Shown: positions 1-7,153 of the stretch, one piece after another
Layout: each line of letters begins with the position of its first letter
Position numbering within the stretch: position 1 is the first letter of the stretch
Translations under genes and position numbers: made by a program
The notes under the pieces: generated by a model
Told to the model about the DNA's origin: nothing
Seen by the model: only the letters and a program-made list of their open reading frames with translations
The model's database searches: none
Source of the DNA: an uncultured Ruminococcus sp.
GTDB taxonomy: Bacteria > Bacillota > Clostridia > Oscillospirales > Ruminococcaceae
Direction of reading: 5' to 3'
Length of the DNA: 13,151 nt
NCBI GenBank assembly: GCA_900752785.1
Contig: CAADWP010000056.1
Location: 1 to 13,151 of the forward strand

Positions 1-178
1 CTGCCGCAGCCGAAGCTGCGGTAACGGTCGTAACTGTGGAAGTCTGAGTCTGCTCCGTCACGGATTCTGTAATGATACTGTTATCCGCATGAGGAACTTT
101 CCTCCCGCAAGCAGCAGTTCCCCCTGCAAGCATCAGCGATACGGCTATCAGAAATGTAATTCTCTTAGTTTTCAGCAT
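1..178 (-). CDS. Putative lipoprotein, N-terminal part only (runs off left edge)
   Basis: Reading leftward from an ATG at 178 gives about 59 codons with no stop. The product begins MLKTKRITFLIAVSLMLAGG and reaches a cysteine in the context TAAC. That is a basic n-region, a hydrophobic core and an acceptable if not ideal lipobox (Thr at -3), so a diacylglyceryl-anchored surface lipoprotein is inferred. After the cysteine the chain is rich in Thr, Ser, Gln and Ala, as expected of a disordered linker. The ATG lies one base past the pheT stop (TGA-A-ATG), and GAGAGG inside the end of pheT can serve as ribosome binding site. Translation is therefore probably coupled to pheT and the gene probably belongs to the T-box-controlled transcript. 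The function is unknown because the mature domain lies outside the window. Confidence 0.72.
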   Translation of the reverse strand, partial: MLKTKRITFLIAVSLMLAGGTAACGRKVPHADNSIITESVTEQTQTSTVTTVTAASAAA

Positions 179-179
179 T

Positions 180-2636
180 TCAGCCTCTCAGCTCTGCGCC
201 TATACCCGCAAGAGCTTTGAGTACGCGCTTCATAGCGCCGTCAGCCTGCTCGTCAGTGAGAGTTCCCTCGTGTGAACGCATTGAGATCGAATACGAAACG
301 CTCTTTTTGCCGGATTCGATCTGCTTACCTTTATACACATCGAAAAGAGTTACCTTTTCAAGAATTTTTCCCACTGCGCCCTTTATAGCCTTTTCAAGCT
401 CGGCTGCCGGGATCTCGTCGTCGCAGATAACGCTCAGGTCTCGTGTAGTTGCAGGGAATTTCGGAAGCGGCTGATACGTTATATTTTCAGCGGCACAGCT
501 CATCATTTCAGCGATATTGAGCTTAGCAGCATAGGTCTTTACGCCGATGCCGTATTTCTCCTGCACCTCGGGATGAATTTCACCCATGATTCCGATGTGA
601 ACGCCGTCTTTAAGGATCACAGCGCTTCTTCCTGGGTGGAGAGCGTATCTTTCATCGAAAATTTCGCAGTCTCCGGCACGGACATATTCAACTCCGCTAA
701 TGTGCATTTCGTCAAGAAGCTGCTCGACCATACCCTTAAGAGTATAGAAATCGGAATCTCCGCCATACATACCGATAGTTATATTCTGAGGCTCGTCGGG
801 GAGAGAATATTCGTATCTGTGCTTCCCTTTTCCGCTGCTTGCCAGAATTTCGCCGTTAATAAACGGCTTTTCCTGCTCCGCCGGCAGATATTCCTTGGCA
901 ATTTCAAAAAGACAGGCTTTTTCGTTTCGGTTATTGTAATTAAACGAAAGAACGTCGAGCATCGAAGGCAGCGTCGAGGTCCTCATAACGCTCGTATCCT
1001 CTCCGAGCGGATTTACTATCTTTACCGCCTTGCGGAGCTTGCTGTCCTGCGGAAGATTTATTTTGTCAAAATATTTAGGCGAAACAAAGGAATATGTCGC
1101 TATCTCATATCCTCCGAGCGAAGCAGCCGCATTTCTGAGAGTACGGATAAACTTCTGTTCTTCGGTATATTCAGCCTTTGCAACTCCTCTGAAATCCGTT
1201 GACGGAATGTTGTTGTAGCCGTAAATTCTTGCAACTTCCTCGGCAATATCGGCTTTGCACTCTATGTCGATCCTGAACGAAGGAGCGATCACTTTACCGT
1301 TTTCAATTTTGAAATCAAGACGGCTGAGATAATCTTTCATATCAGCTTCGGGAATATCCGTTCCGAGGAATCCGTTTATCCAATCCGCGTTGAATTCGAC
1401 TTCGGCAGGAGTTCTATCAGTATGGTCGCAGTCGATAACACTGTTAACTACCTCGCCTGCGCCAAGAAGCTCCACAAGCTCAAAAGCTCTTTTAAGGCAG
1501 GTCATCGAGATAAGACGGTCAACGCCCTTTTCATAGCGCGAGGAAGCGTCCGATTTCAGTCCGAGCTTTTTCGACGTTCGGCGAACCTGAGTCGGCTCAA
1601 AATATGCCGATTCAAATACGACAGTCGTTGTGTCTTCCATGATTCCGCTGTATTCTCCGCCCATGATTCCTGCAACAGCGACAGGCTTCTTTTCGTCTGC
1701 TATAACAAGCATATCATCGGACAGCTCGCGCTCAACACCGTCAAGCGTCATGATTTTTTCGCCGTTCACAGCATTGCGGACGTTGATATGCGCTCCCCCG
1801 ACATAACGGAGATCAAAAGCGTGCATAGGCTGACCGTATTCGAGCATTACGTAATTTGTGATATCAACAAAATTATTGATAGGACGTACTCCGCTTGCAC
1901 GAAGACGCTCTCTCATCCAGCGCGGAGAAGGTTCGATCTTAACGTTTTTAACGATACCTGCGCAGTAACGCTGACATTTTTCGGTATTGACGATATCGAC
2001 CTTGAGATAATCGTTAACATTTCCGTCAACGCCCTTAAATTCGGGAGCTTTAACGTTAAGCGGAAGATCAAACGCTGCGGCTGTTTCTCTTGCAAGACCT
2101 ATAACGCTGAGGCAGTCCGGACGGTTCGATGTGATCTCAAATTCAACGGAAGTATCGTCAAGACCTATCGCGGAGCGTATATCCTGACCGATCTCGCAGT
2201 CCTCCTGCATGATAAAAATTCCGTCTTCGATCGCGTATGGGAAATCTCTCTTGTCAAGTCCAAGCTCTCCGAGGGAGCAAAGCATTCCGTTCGATTCAAC
2301 GCCGCGAAGCTTGCCCTTTTTGATCTTTACTCCGTTCGGCAGAGTTGAACCGTCGAGAGCAACGGGAACGATATCGCCTGCGTTAACGTTTGACGCTCCT
2401 GTAACTATCTGGATAGGAGCGTCCTTGCCGACCTCGACCTGACATACGACAAGGTGGTCGGAATTTTCGTGGGGAACGACCGAGAGCAGCTTTCCAACAA
2501 CAACATTGGAGATCTCAGCGCCCTCCGTCTCGTAGCATTCTACCTTCTGTCCTGCCATTGTAAGAGCATGACAGTAATCCTTTATCGGCATATCGGCTTT
2601 AACGTAATCGTTAAGCCATTTCATAGATAAATTCAT
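180..2636 (-). CDS. pheT: Phenylalanine--tRNA ligase beta subunit
   Basis: Beta chain of the cytoplasmic (alpha-beta)2 phenylalanyl-tRNA synthetase, which charges tRNA-Phe with phenylalanine using ATP. The 818 residues match the usual size of about 800. Visible in order: an EMAP-like tRNA-binding domain (about 44-155, with NSDHLVVCQVEVG and GVESNGMLCSLGELGL), EITSNRPDCLS at 167-177, the B3/B4 domain (about 215-375, with GQPMHAFDL and SDASSRYEKGVD) that in this family holds the editing site, the B5 region (about 405-478, ending DIAEEVARIYGYNNIP), a catalytic-like core, and a C-terminal FDX-ACB anticodon-binding domain (about 725-818, PKFPATTRDLSVI then LFDVYKG). AAAGGA upstream fits the first ATG better than the internal Met5. 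It lies 18 bases after the small membrane gene that separates it from pheS. No truncation or frameshift is seen. Confidence 0.98.
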   Translation of the reverse strand: MNLSMKWLNDYVKADMPIKDYCHALTMAGQKVECYETEGAEISNVVVGKLLSVVPHENSDHLVVCQVEVGKDAPIQIVTGASNVNAGDIVPVALDGSTLPNGVKIKKGKLRGVESNGMLCSLGELGLDKRDFPYAIEDGIFIMQEDCEIGQDIRSAIGLDDTSVEFEITSNRPDCLSVIGLARETAAAFDLPLNVKAPEFKGVDGNVNDYLKVDIVNTEKCQRYCAGIVKNVKIEPSPRWMRERLRASGVRPINNFVDITNYVMLEYGQPMHAFDLRYVGGAHINVRNAVNGEKIMTLDGVERELSDDMLVIADEKKPVAVAGIMGGEYSGIMEDTTTVVFESAYFEPTQVRRTSKKLGLKSDASSRYEKGVDRLISMTCLKRAFELVELLGAGEVVNSVIDCDHTDRTPAEVEFNADWINGFLGTDIPEADMKDYLSRLDFKIENGKVIAPSFRIDIECKADIAEEVARIYGYNNIPSTDFRGVAKAEYTEEQKFIRTLRNAAASLGGYEIATYSFVSPKYFDKINLPQDSKLRKAVKIVNPLGEDTSVMRTSTLPSMLDVLSFNYNNRNEKACLFEIAKEYLPAEQEKPFINGEILASSGKGKHRYEYSLPDEPQNITIGMYGGDSDFYTLKGMVEQLLDEMHISGVEYVRAGDCEIFDERYALHPGRSAVILKDGVHIGIMGEIHPEVQEKYGIGVKTYAAKLNIAEMMSCAAENITYQPLPKFPATTRDLSVICDDEIPAAELEKAIKGAVGKILEKVTLFDVYKGKQIESGKKSVSYSISMRSHEGTLTDEQADGAMKRVLKALAGIGAELRG

Positions 2637-2654
2637 AACTTTTTCCTTTCTGTT

Positions 2655-3212
2655 TTATGGTTCGTTATAAACTTTTATATTATTATTTTTTTTCGTAAAA
2701 CGCTTTATAATGCTGCGGCACAGCCTGTCATTATCGCCTGCTATTATTACCGTGCTTCTGAATCCGTATCTGATCCTGATAATATAGAATCCACAGAATG
2801 GGATCAGCGGTCCGCGTCTCATAGCTCCTAAACGTATGCTTCCCACACCTACAGAAGCAGTATCAACAGTGATCGACTTTATTTTTTCATATGGTATCTT
2901 TCTTAATTTTCTAAGATCAAAAAAATGATCCGAAAACCAGTAGAATCTGTCTTTCATCCGATAAGAGCTTTTGCGAAAGTAATGTACAGGCTCTTCTGGA
3001 AGCCCGGCAAGAAATTTTTTAAGGCGAATAATATATATGATTTGCCTTAAAATTGCAGCAGCCAATGGCAGCGCAGTTACCGCGCATACGATCAAGCCGC
3101 TGCTGACGGAAGTTCTTCCGAGATTTGAAAAAATCATTATAAGTGCAGCTAAAGCGTCAATGATAAGAAAAACAATTGAAAATGTTATTATATTCCTGCT
3201 TCGCTTAAACAT
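2655..3212 (-). CDS. Small membrane protein of unknown function, between pheS and pheT
   Basis: A 185-residue protein that I do not recognise by name. Two hydrophobic helices (about 9-30 and 36-62) form a hairpin. A basic, beta-rich cytoplasmic part follows (about 75-175), with YEKIKSITVD, GPLIPFCGFYIIRIRYG and STVIIAGDNDRL. This resembles small bacterial membrane proteins with a PH-like domain after two helices, but that is inference from layout only. The ATG shares its A with the pheS stop (TGATG), and no strong ribosome binding site precedes it, so translational coupling to pheS is likely. It ends 18 bases before pheT. It must be transcribed with both synthetase genes and so should be under T-box control. 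pheS and pheT are normally adjacent, which makes an interposed gene notable. Confidence 0.85.
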   Translation of the reverse strand: MFKRSRNIITFSIVFLIIDALAALIMIFSNLGRTSVSSGLIVCAVTALPLAAAILRQIIYIIRLKKFLAGLPEEPVHYFRKSSYRMKDRFYWFSDHFFDLRKLRKIPYEKIKSITVDTASVGVGSIRLGAMRRGPLIPFCGFYIIRIRYGFRSTVIIAGDNDRLCRSIIKRFTKKNNNIKVYNEP

Positions 3213-4240
3213 CAGAACTGCTCTAAGAATCTTACGTCGTTCTCATAAAGCAGACGGAGATCGTTTATATTGAACCGTCCCATAACCATACGCTCAAGAC
3301 CCATACCAAACGCGAAGCCCGAGTAAACGCTGCTGTCGATGCCGCAGTTTTCAAGCACTTTAGGATGAACCATACCCGCGCCGAGAAGCTCGATATATCC
3401 CTCGTCTTTGCACATTGAGCAACCCTCGCCGCCGCAGTTGAAGCAGCTTATATCCACCTCGCAGCTCGGCTCGGTAAACGGGAAGTGATGAGGACGGAAA
3501 CGTAGCTTACAATCGTTGCCGTAAAGCTTTTTCATGAGCATTTCCAGCGTTCCCTTTAAGTCGGACATGGTGATGCCCTTATCGACGACAAGTCCCTCTA
3601 TCTGGTGGAAAAGCGGCGAATGTGTCGCGTCTACAGCGTCCGAGCGAAAAACCCTGCCGGGTGAAATAATGCGGATAGGCGGCTTCTGATTCTCCATAAC
3701 ATGAACCTGAACAGAGGAAGTCTGGGTGCGTAGAAGGATCGTTTCGTCCGTGCCCTCGATGTAAAATGTATCCTGAGTATCTCTCGCAGGATGATCGGGC
3801 GGAAGATTAAGAGCCTCGAAAACATGGTAATCATCGTCGATCTCGGGACCGTCTGCAATTTCAAAGCCCATGCCCATGAAGATCTCGCGGATCTCGTTTT
3901 CAACCTTTGTAAGAGGATGAAGTTTTCCGAACGGAGCGCGCTTTCCGGGCAGCGTAACGTCGATGGATTCCTCTTTGATCTTTGCAGCCTGAGCGTCTGC
4001 TTTAAGCGAATCGAGCTTACTTTTCAGCGCTTCCTCAATATCGGCTCTTACCTGATTCGCGATCTGACCGATGATCGGTCTTTCTTCTGCCGAAAGCTTA
4101 CCCATTTGTTTTAAAATAGCGGTAAGCTCTCCCTTTTTTCCGAGATACTTGATCCTGAGATCGTCAAGCGCCTTTATCTCAGTGCAGGCTTCAAGCTCCT
4201 GCTTAGCCAGCGCTTCAATTTTTTCAAGCTGTTCTTTCAA
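3212..4240 (-). CDS. pheS: Phenylalanine--tRNA ligase alpha subunit
   Basis: Catalytic class II subunit of phenylalanyl-tRNA synthetase. An N-terminal coiled coil (about 1-85) that contacts tRNA precedes the catalytic core: DHPARD (149-154), RTQTSSVQ (171-178), motif 2 RVFRSDAVDATHSPLFHQ (196-213), a four-cysteine cluster CFNCGGEGCSMC (266-277) usual in Firmicute PheS, and motif 3 GFAFGMGLERM (308-318). Start choice: an in-frame TTG at 4249 directly abuts the AGGAG ribosome binding site, leaving no spacer. The TTG at 4240 sits 9 bases past AGGAG and gives the family-typical opening MKEQLEKIEAL, so I prefer it; the protein is then 342 residues. The stop overlaps the ATG of the next gene by one base. 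Expression is governed by the T-box leader upstream. Confidence 0.97.
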   Translation of the reverse strand: MKEQLEKIEALAKQELEACTEIKALDDLRIKYLGKKGELTAILKQMGKLSAEERPIIGQIANQVRADIEEALKSKLDSLKADAQAAKIKEESIDVTLPGKRAPFGKLHPLTKVENEIREIFMGMGFEIADGPEIDDDYHVFEALNLPPDHPARDTQDTFYIEGTDETILLRTQTSSVQVHVMENQKPPIRIISPGRVFRSDAVDATHSPLFHQIEGLVVDKGITMSDLKGTLEMLMKKLYGNDCKLRFRPHHFPFTEPSCEVDISCFNCGGEGCSMCKDEGYIELLGAGMVHPKVLENCGIDSSVYSGFAFGMGLERMVMGRFNINDLRLLYENDVRFLEQF

Positions 4241-4280
4241 AATAATCAACTCCTGATATTCTAATATTTATTGTGCAGGC

Positions 4281-4307
4281 AAATAAAATAGTCCTGTCCA
4301 ACAGGAC
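4281..4307 (-). terminator. T-box-controlled intrinsic terminator
   Basis: On the minus strand GTCCTGT-TGG-ACAGGAC forms a 7-bp stem with a 3-base loop (4307-4291), followed by TATTTTATTT (4290-4281). It lies just after the T-box core and upstream of the pheS ribosome binding site, the expected place for the attenuator. It competes with the antiterminator formed by the T-box sequence. Confidence 0.82.
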
Positions 4308-4524
4308 AAGACTTTCACCTTGCTTATAACCACCTATTGCTACAGGAGAGCCGACACTCTCTTGTCTTTAACGCAGACCTACGTCGGGATCTAATAAGCC
4401 ATATAGCCGTTCAAAACCGCCCCTCGTGAGTGAACTTCGATTTGTTTTATACCGGAGCATTACACCGACCTGCCCCTCTCTGAAGATACATCTGCAAACC
4501 TACTCTCTCAGTCATTGGGTTACT
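4281..4524 (-). ncRNA. T-box riboswitch leader, phenylalanine-specific (UUC specifier)
   Basis: The leader between the promoter and pheS has T-box features in the right order on the minus strand. Stem I purine motifs (CTGAGAGAGTAGG and CAGAGAGGGG) come first. A specifier-loop segment GAAGTTCACTC follows, placing a UUC (Phe) codon at 4434-4432. Next is the T-box core TAGGTGGTTATAAGC at about 4336-4323, with UGGU at 4332-4329 able to pair with the ACCA 3' end of uncharged tRNA-Phe, and finally an intrinsic terminator at 4307-4281. In this family uncharged tRNA stabilises the antiterminator and allows read-through, so phenylalanine shortage should induce the operon. The specifier agrees with the downstream pheS and pheT. 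The full stem pairing was not folded, and the 5' end is inferred from the promoter. Confidence 0.9.
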
Positions 4525-4530
4525 GATAAT

Positions 4531-4559
4531 ATTATAAACGCAAAACAAAAAAAAATCAA
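4531..4559 (-). promoter_or_regulatory. Sigma-A promoter of the pheS operon
   Basis: Minus-strand TTGATT (4559-4554), exactly 17 bases, then a perfect TATAAT (4536-4531). The spacer is rich in T. Transcription should start near 4524, at the beginning of the T-box leader. Confidence 0.85.
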
Positions 4560-4568
4560 GTACTTTTC

Positions 4569-4597
4569 TTGAATTTTTCTAAATTTTATGCTATTAT
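4569..4597 (+). promoter_or_regulatory. Sigma-A promoter of the 4687-6932 operon
   Basis: TTGAAT (4569-4574), a 17-base spacer, then TATTAT (4592-4597). It is divergent from the pheS promoter, with the two -35 boxes about 10 bases apart. The expected start near 4604 falls inside the left arm of the inverted repeat at 4599-4636. Confidence 0.68.
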
Positions 4598-4598
4598 A

Positions 4599-4636
4599 TT
4601 TAAGGAAGCGCTGATTAAATCCGGCGCTTCCTTAAA
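4599..4636 (+). repeat. 13-bp inverted repeat in the 5'UTR, possible Shine-Dalgarno switch
   Basis: TTTAAGGAAGCGC (4599-4611) is repeated in perfect inversion as GCGCTTCCTTAAA (4624-4636) around a 12-base loop. No T-run follows on the plus strand, so it is not an ordinary terminator. The first eight bases of the left arm recur at the ribosome binding site of the next gene (TTTAAGGA, 4670-4677). The right arm could therefore pair either with the left arm or with the ribosome binding site. Any regulatory role is inferred. Confidence 0.6.
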
Positions 4637-4686
4637 GCGGCATTGTAAAGACTGCCTGACCTAAAATTATTTAAGGAGAATTTATT

Positions 4687-5214
4687 ATGGATAATTTTGC
4701 TGAACAGCTTGTAAAAAAGAATGAGACCGCATCAGACAAAGCCAAACGAGTTATTATGGCTGTCGTTGGAACTGTTGTTACCCTTTCGCTTATTCTGCTT
4801 GCTATAATGCAGCTTCAAAGCTTTTTAATGGCAACCCTCGGCATCATACTCTCTGTAGCGACCGCTTTCGGAACTTTTTATCTTGTACAGTCGTCAATGG
4901 TGGAATACGAATATACCTTTACTAACGGAGAGCTTGATATTGACAAGATAATAGCAAAGAAAAAACGCACAGAGATGCTCAGCGTTGACGTCAAAAAATT
5001 TACCGCCTTCGGAAAATATGACGACAGTCTTGAAGAAACCGAAGACATGACCGTTGTTTTCGTTTCTGATAATATAGCCTCCCACGAATATTATGCGGAC
5101 TTTCAGCACGAAGATTACGGCAGTACGCGCCTTGTTTTCGCACCGGACGAAAAAATACTCGGCAATATTAAAAAGTTTCTTCCCGCCAAGCTTAAAACAG
5201 CGCTCAACCAATAA
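4687..5214 (+). CDS. Small membrane protein, possibly DUF6106-like
   Basis: A 175-residue protein opening MDNFAEQLVKK. After a charged start come two hydrophobic segments (about 22-44 and 46-68), then a soluble part with alternating beta-type residues (VEYEYTFTNGELDIDKI, TVVFVSDNIASHEYY, STRLVFAPDEKIL) and a basic C-terminus. From memory this resembles the small family named DUF6106 in Ruminococcus relatives; that assignment is not certain, and I know of no established function. AAGGAG at 4673-4678 lies 8 bases before the ATG. The gene is first in an operon: its stop at 5212-5214 directly precedes the AAAGGAGG of nnr. Its layout (two helices, then a beta-rich domain) is like that of the membrane gene inside the pheS operon, though I see no clear sequence identity between them. 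Confidence 0.85.
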   Translation: MDNFAEQLVKKNETASDKAKRVIMAVVGTVVTLSLILLAIMQLQSFLMATLGIILSVATAFGTFYLVQSSMVEYEYTFTNGELDIDKIIAKKKRTEMLSVDVKKFTAFGKYDDSLEETEDMTVVFVSDNIASHEYYADFQHEDYGSTRLVFAPDEKILGNIKKFLPAKLKTALNQ

Positions 5215-5228
5215 AGGAGGAAAAACAA

Positions 5229-6932
5229 ATGCAGATAGTTTCACCCAAACAAATGCGCAAAATCGAGGAACGTTCGGAGGAACTCGGAATTTCCCGTAAA
5301 CAGCTTATGGAAAATGCGGGAAAGGCTCTTGCCGGAGCCATTGACGAATACTGCCGCAGAGAGCCTGATATTCCGCCTGAAGAAAAGTCTATTGTATTTC
5401 TTGCAGGAAAAGGAAACAACGGCGGAGACTGCTATGCAGCCGCAAACGCCCTTATTTACCGCGGATACAGGATCACTATTATTAACATAGGAAGCAAGCC
5501 CTCTGCCGAGCCTGCAACGGAAATGTTTGAAAGACTTCCACGCGAAAGAGTGGAATTCATCGACGGCTCGCGCAGTGAGAACGTTGACCTCGCCATAGAA
5601 GCTGCCGAGCTTAATTATATGACACTGTCTCAGGCTAAGGAAAACGCTTCCGCTTCTGAAAAAAGTTCAATTGATAATATAATCGCTAAGGAAAAGCAGC
5701 GTCTGCGCACTGTAAAAAGCGCTATACTCTGCGCTTATGTCGTTGTTGACGGAGTATTTGGAACAGGTTTTCGCGGTCAGCTTGACAACGAGATCGCCGA
5801 AATTTTCAGCATCGGCTCAAGTGCATACCGCATTGCCGTGGACATCCCCAGTGGAGGAAACAGCTCCTCCGGCACTGTATCTCCCGGTATCTTCAAGGCG
5901 GACGAGACTATCACGTTCGGGTTTCTTAAAACAGGCATGACTCAATACCCTCTAAAAAAATACTGCGGTAAGATAACCATTGCCGATATCGGGATACCCG
6001 TTAAAGCAGTCGACGCCGTCAGCGGTGAAAGACAATATTTCCGCATTGAGCGAAATCACCTTGCGGCGTTTCCTGCAAGACGCGAAAAAGACGCTCACAA
6101 GGGTACTTTCGGAACTGTACTTGTTATCGGCGGAAGCTCGTCAATGAGAGGGGCAGCGGTATTCGCCGCACTGGGCGCGCTCAGAACAGGCGCAGGATTG
6201 GTGCGTATCGCCTCGGTTGAAAAATGCATTGACACCGCTGCATCTCTTGTTCCCGAAGCTACATATATCGAGCTTGAATGCGACGATTACGGCTACATGC
6301 TCTACGACCCGAACCGTCAGATGCTGCTTGAAGCAATGAAAAAAGCCAGCGCCATCGTCATAGGCTGCGGCATGGGAGTTACTCCTGATACCATAGAAGT
6401 AACCAGGCTTGTGACAGAAAATGCAGAATGTCCCATAATTATTGACGCAGATGGAATAAATTGCATAGCCTCGGACATAGATATTTTACTGAAGAAAAAG
6501 ACAGACATTATTATTACTCCTCATCCGGGAGAAATGGCAAGGCTTCTGAACTGCGAGACTTCGACGATCAACGAAAACAGGATGATCGCCGCCGAAAAAT
6601 ATGCCGAACAGTTAGATATTACCGTTGTCCTGAAGGGCGCAGGAACAATTGTCGCTAACAGCAGACTCAGCGCCGCTAATCATACCGGAAATCCCGGCAT
6701 GAGCTGCGGAGGAAGCGGAGACATCCTTGCAGGCATTATCGGATCTATCGCAGCTCAGGGCTGCTGCGCCTATGACAGCGCCTGCGCAGGCGTATATATA
6801 CATGGTCTTGCCGGTGACGCTGCCGCTGAAAAGCTGGGTATGGAGTCCATGCTCCCCAGAGATATTATTGACTGTCTGTCCGATTCGTTCAGGATCCTAA
6901 AGGAAAAACAAAAATCAAGAAAGATCGGCTGA
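5229..6932 (+). CDS. nnr: Bifunctional NAD(P)H-hydrate repair enzyme (epimerase plus ADP-dependent dehydratase)
   Basis: A cytoplasmic metabolite-repair enzyme. The N-terminal YjeF_N domain interconverts R- and S-NAD(P)HX, and the C-terminal ribokinase-like domain dehydrates S-NAD(P)HX with ADP. N-domain motifs: LAGKGNNGGDCYAAANAL (58-75), VVVDGVFGTGF (171-181) and AVDIPSGGNSSSG (203-215). C-domain motifs: GTFGTVLVIGGSSSMRGAA (292-310), IIIDADGIN, ITPHPGEMARLL (429-440), VVLKGAG and NPGMSCGGSGDILAG (488-502), with the expected catalytic Asp at 498. At 567 residues it is longer than the usual roughly 500. The excess is mainly a charged, helix-like stretch at about 115-168 inside the epimerase half. 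Two motifs vary from common forms: GGDC rather than GGDG, and PSGGN rather than PSGLN. AAAGGAGG at 5214-5221 supports this start. No terminator follows before the repeat element at 6967. Confidence 0.96.
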   Translation: MQIVSPKQMRKIEERSEELGISRKQLMENAGKALAGAIDEYCRREPDIPPEEKSIVFLAGKGNNGGDCYAAANALIYRGYRITIINIGSKPSAEPATEMFERLPRERVEFIDGSRSENVDLAIEAAELNYMTLSQAKENASASEKSSIDNIIAKEKQRLRTVKSAILCAYVVVDGVFGTGFRGQLDNEIAEIFSIGSSAYRIAVDIPSGGNSSSGTVSPGIFKADETITFGFLKTGMTQYPLKKYCGKITIADIGIPVKAVDAVSGERQYFRIERNHLAAFPARREKDAHKGTFGTVLVIGGSSSMRGAAVFAALGALRTGAGLVRIASVEKCIDTAASLVPEATYIELECDDYGYMLYDPNRQMLLEAMKKASAIVIGCGMGVTPDTIEVTRLVTENAECPIIIDADGINCIASDIDILLKKKTDIIITPHPGEMARLLNCETSTINENRMIAAEKYAEQLDITVVLKGAGTIVANSRLSAANHTGNPGMSCGGSGDILAGIIGSIAAQGCCAYDSACAGVYIHGLAGDAAAEKLGMESMLPRDIIDCLSDSFRILKEKQKSRKIG

Positions 6933-6966
6933 AACCGATAACATCAAGGAATGTAAAAGTCTATAA

Positions 6967-7127
6967 GAACCTGTATTCATAGGGAAGATGTGCGGATTTT
7001 AGAGAATAATTTTACAGAGGACAAGGCGAAAAAATGAAAGCATACTATTGTATGGTGAATTTTTTCAACGCGGTCATCGGCAAAATTTTTCGAAAAGACG
7101 CGCAGTTTATCCTATGAATACAGGTTC
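6967..7127. mobile_element. Palindromic MITE-like element, 161 bp
   Basis: Perfect 17-bp terminal inverted repeats, GAACCTGTATTCATAGG at 6967-6983 and its complement at 7111-7127, enclose a stretch whose halves are imperfectly complementary through most of their length. Blocks that pair include GAAAAAAT with ATTTTTTC, and the centre CATAC-TATT-GTATG (7041-7054). The element has no convincing coding capacity, so any transposition would depend on a transposase supplied elsewhere. No target-site duplication is evident. It lies between nnr and the next lipoprotein gene. As RNA it would fold into a long hairpin and may affect read-through or stability. Calling it a mobile element is inference from structure; no second copy exists in this window. 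Confidence 0.7.
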
Positions 7128-7153
7128 CAAATCAAAAGATTGGAGCAGATTTT

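Noticed and set aside
3..20. CCGCAGC-CGAA-GCTGCGG hairpin at the left edge
   Set aside because: It lies within Ala codons of the lipoprotein reading frame, has no T-run, and can be explained by Ala-rich coding.
1422..2348. A 308-codon open frame on the plus strand inside pheT (and another at 573-1202)
   Set aside because: They lie antisense to a full-length, well-conserved pheT, have no ribosome binding site, and their products look like no protein family. They arise from the codon bias of the opposite strand.
4599..4636. The 13-bp inverted repeat as an intrinsic terminator
   Set aside because: No T-run follows on the plus strand. On the minus strand it would sit upstream of the pheS promoter with no gene to end there.
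6933..6966. Terminator directly after nnr
   Set aside because: No hairpin with a T-run is visible between the nnr stop and the MITE-like element.
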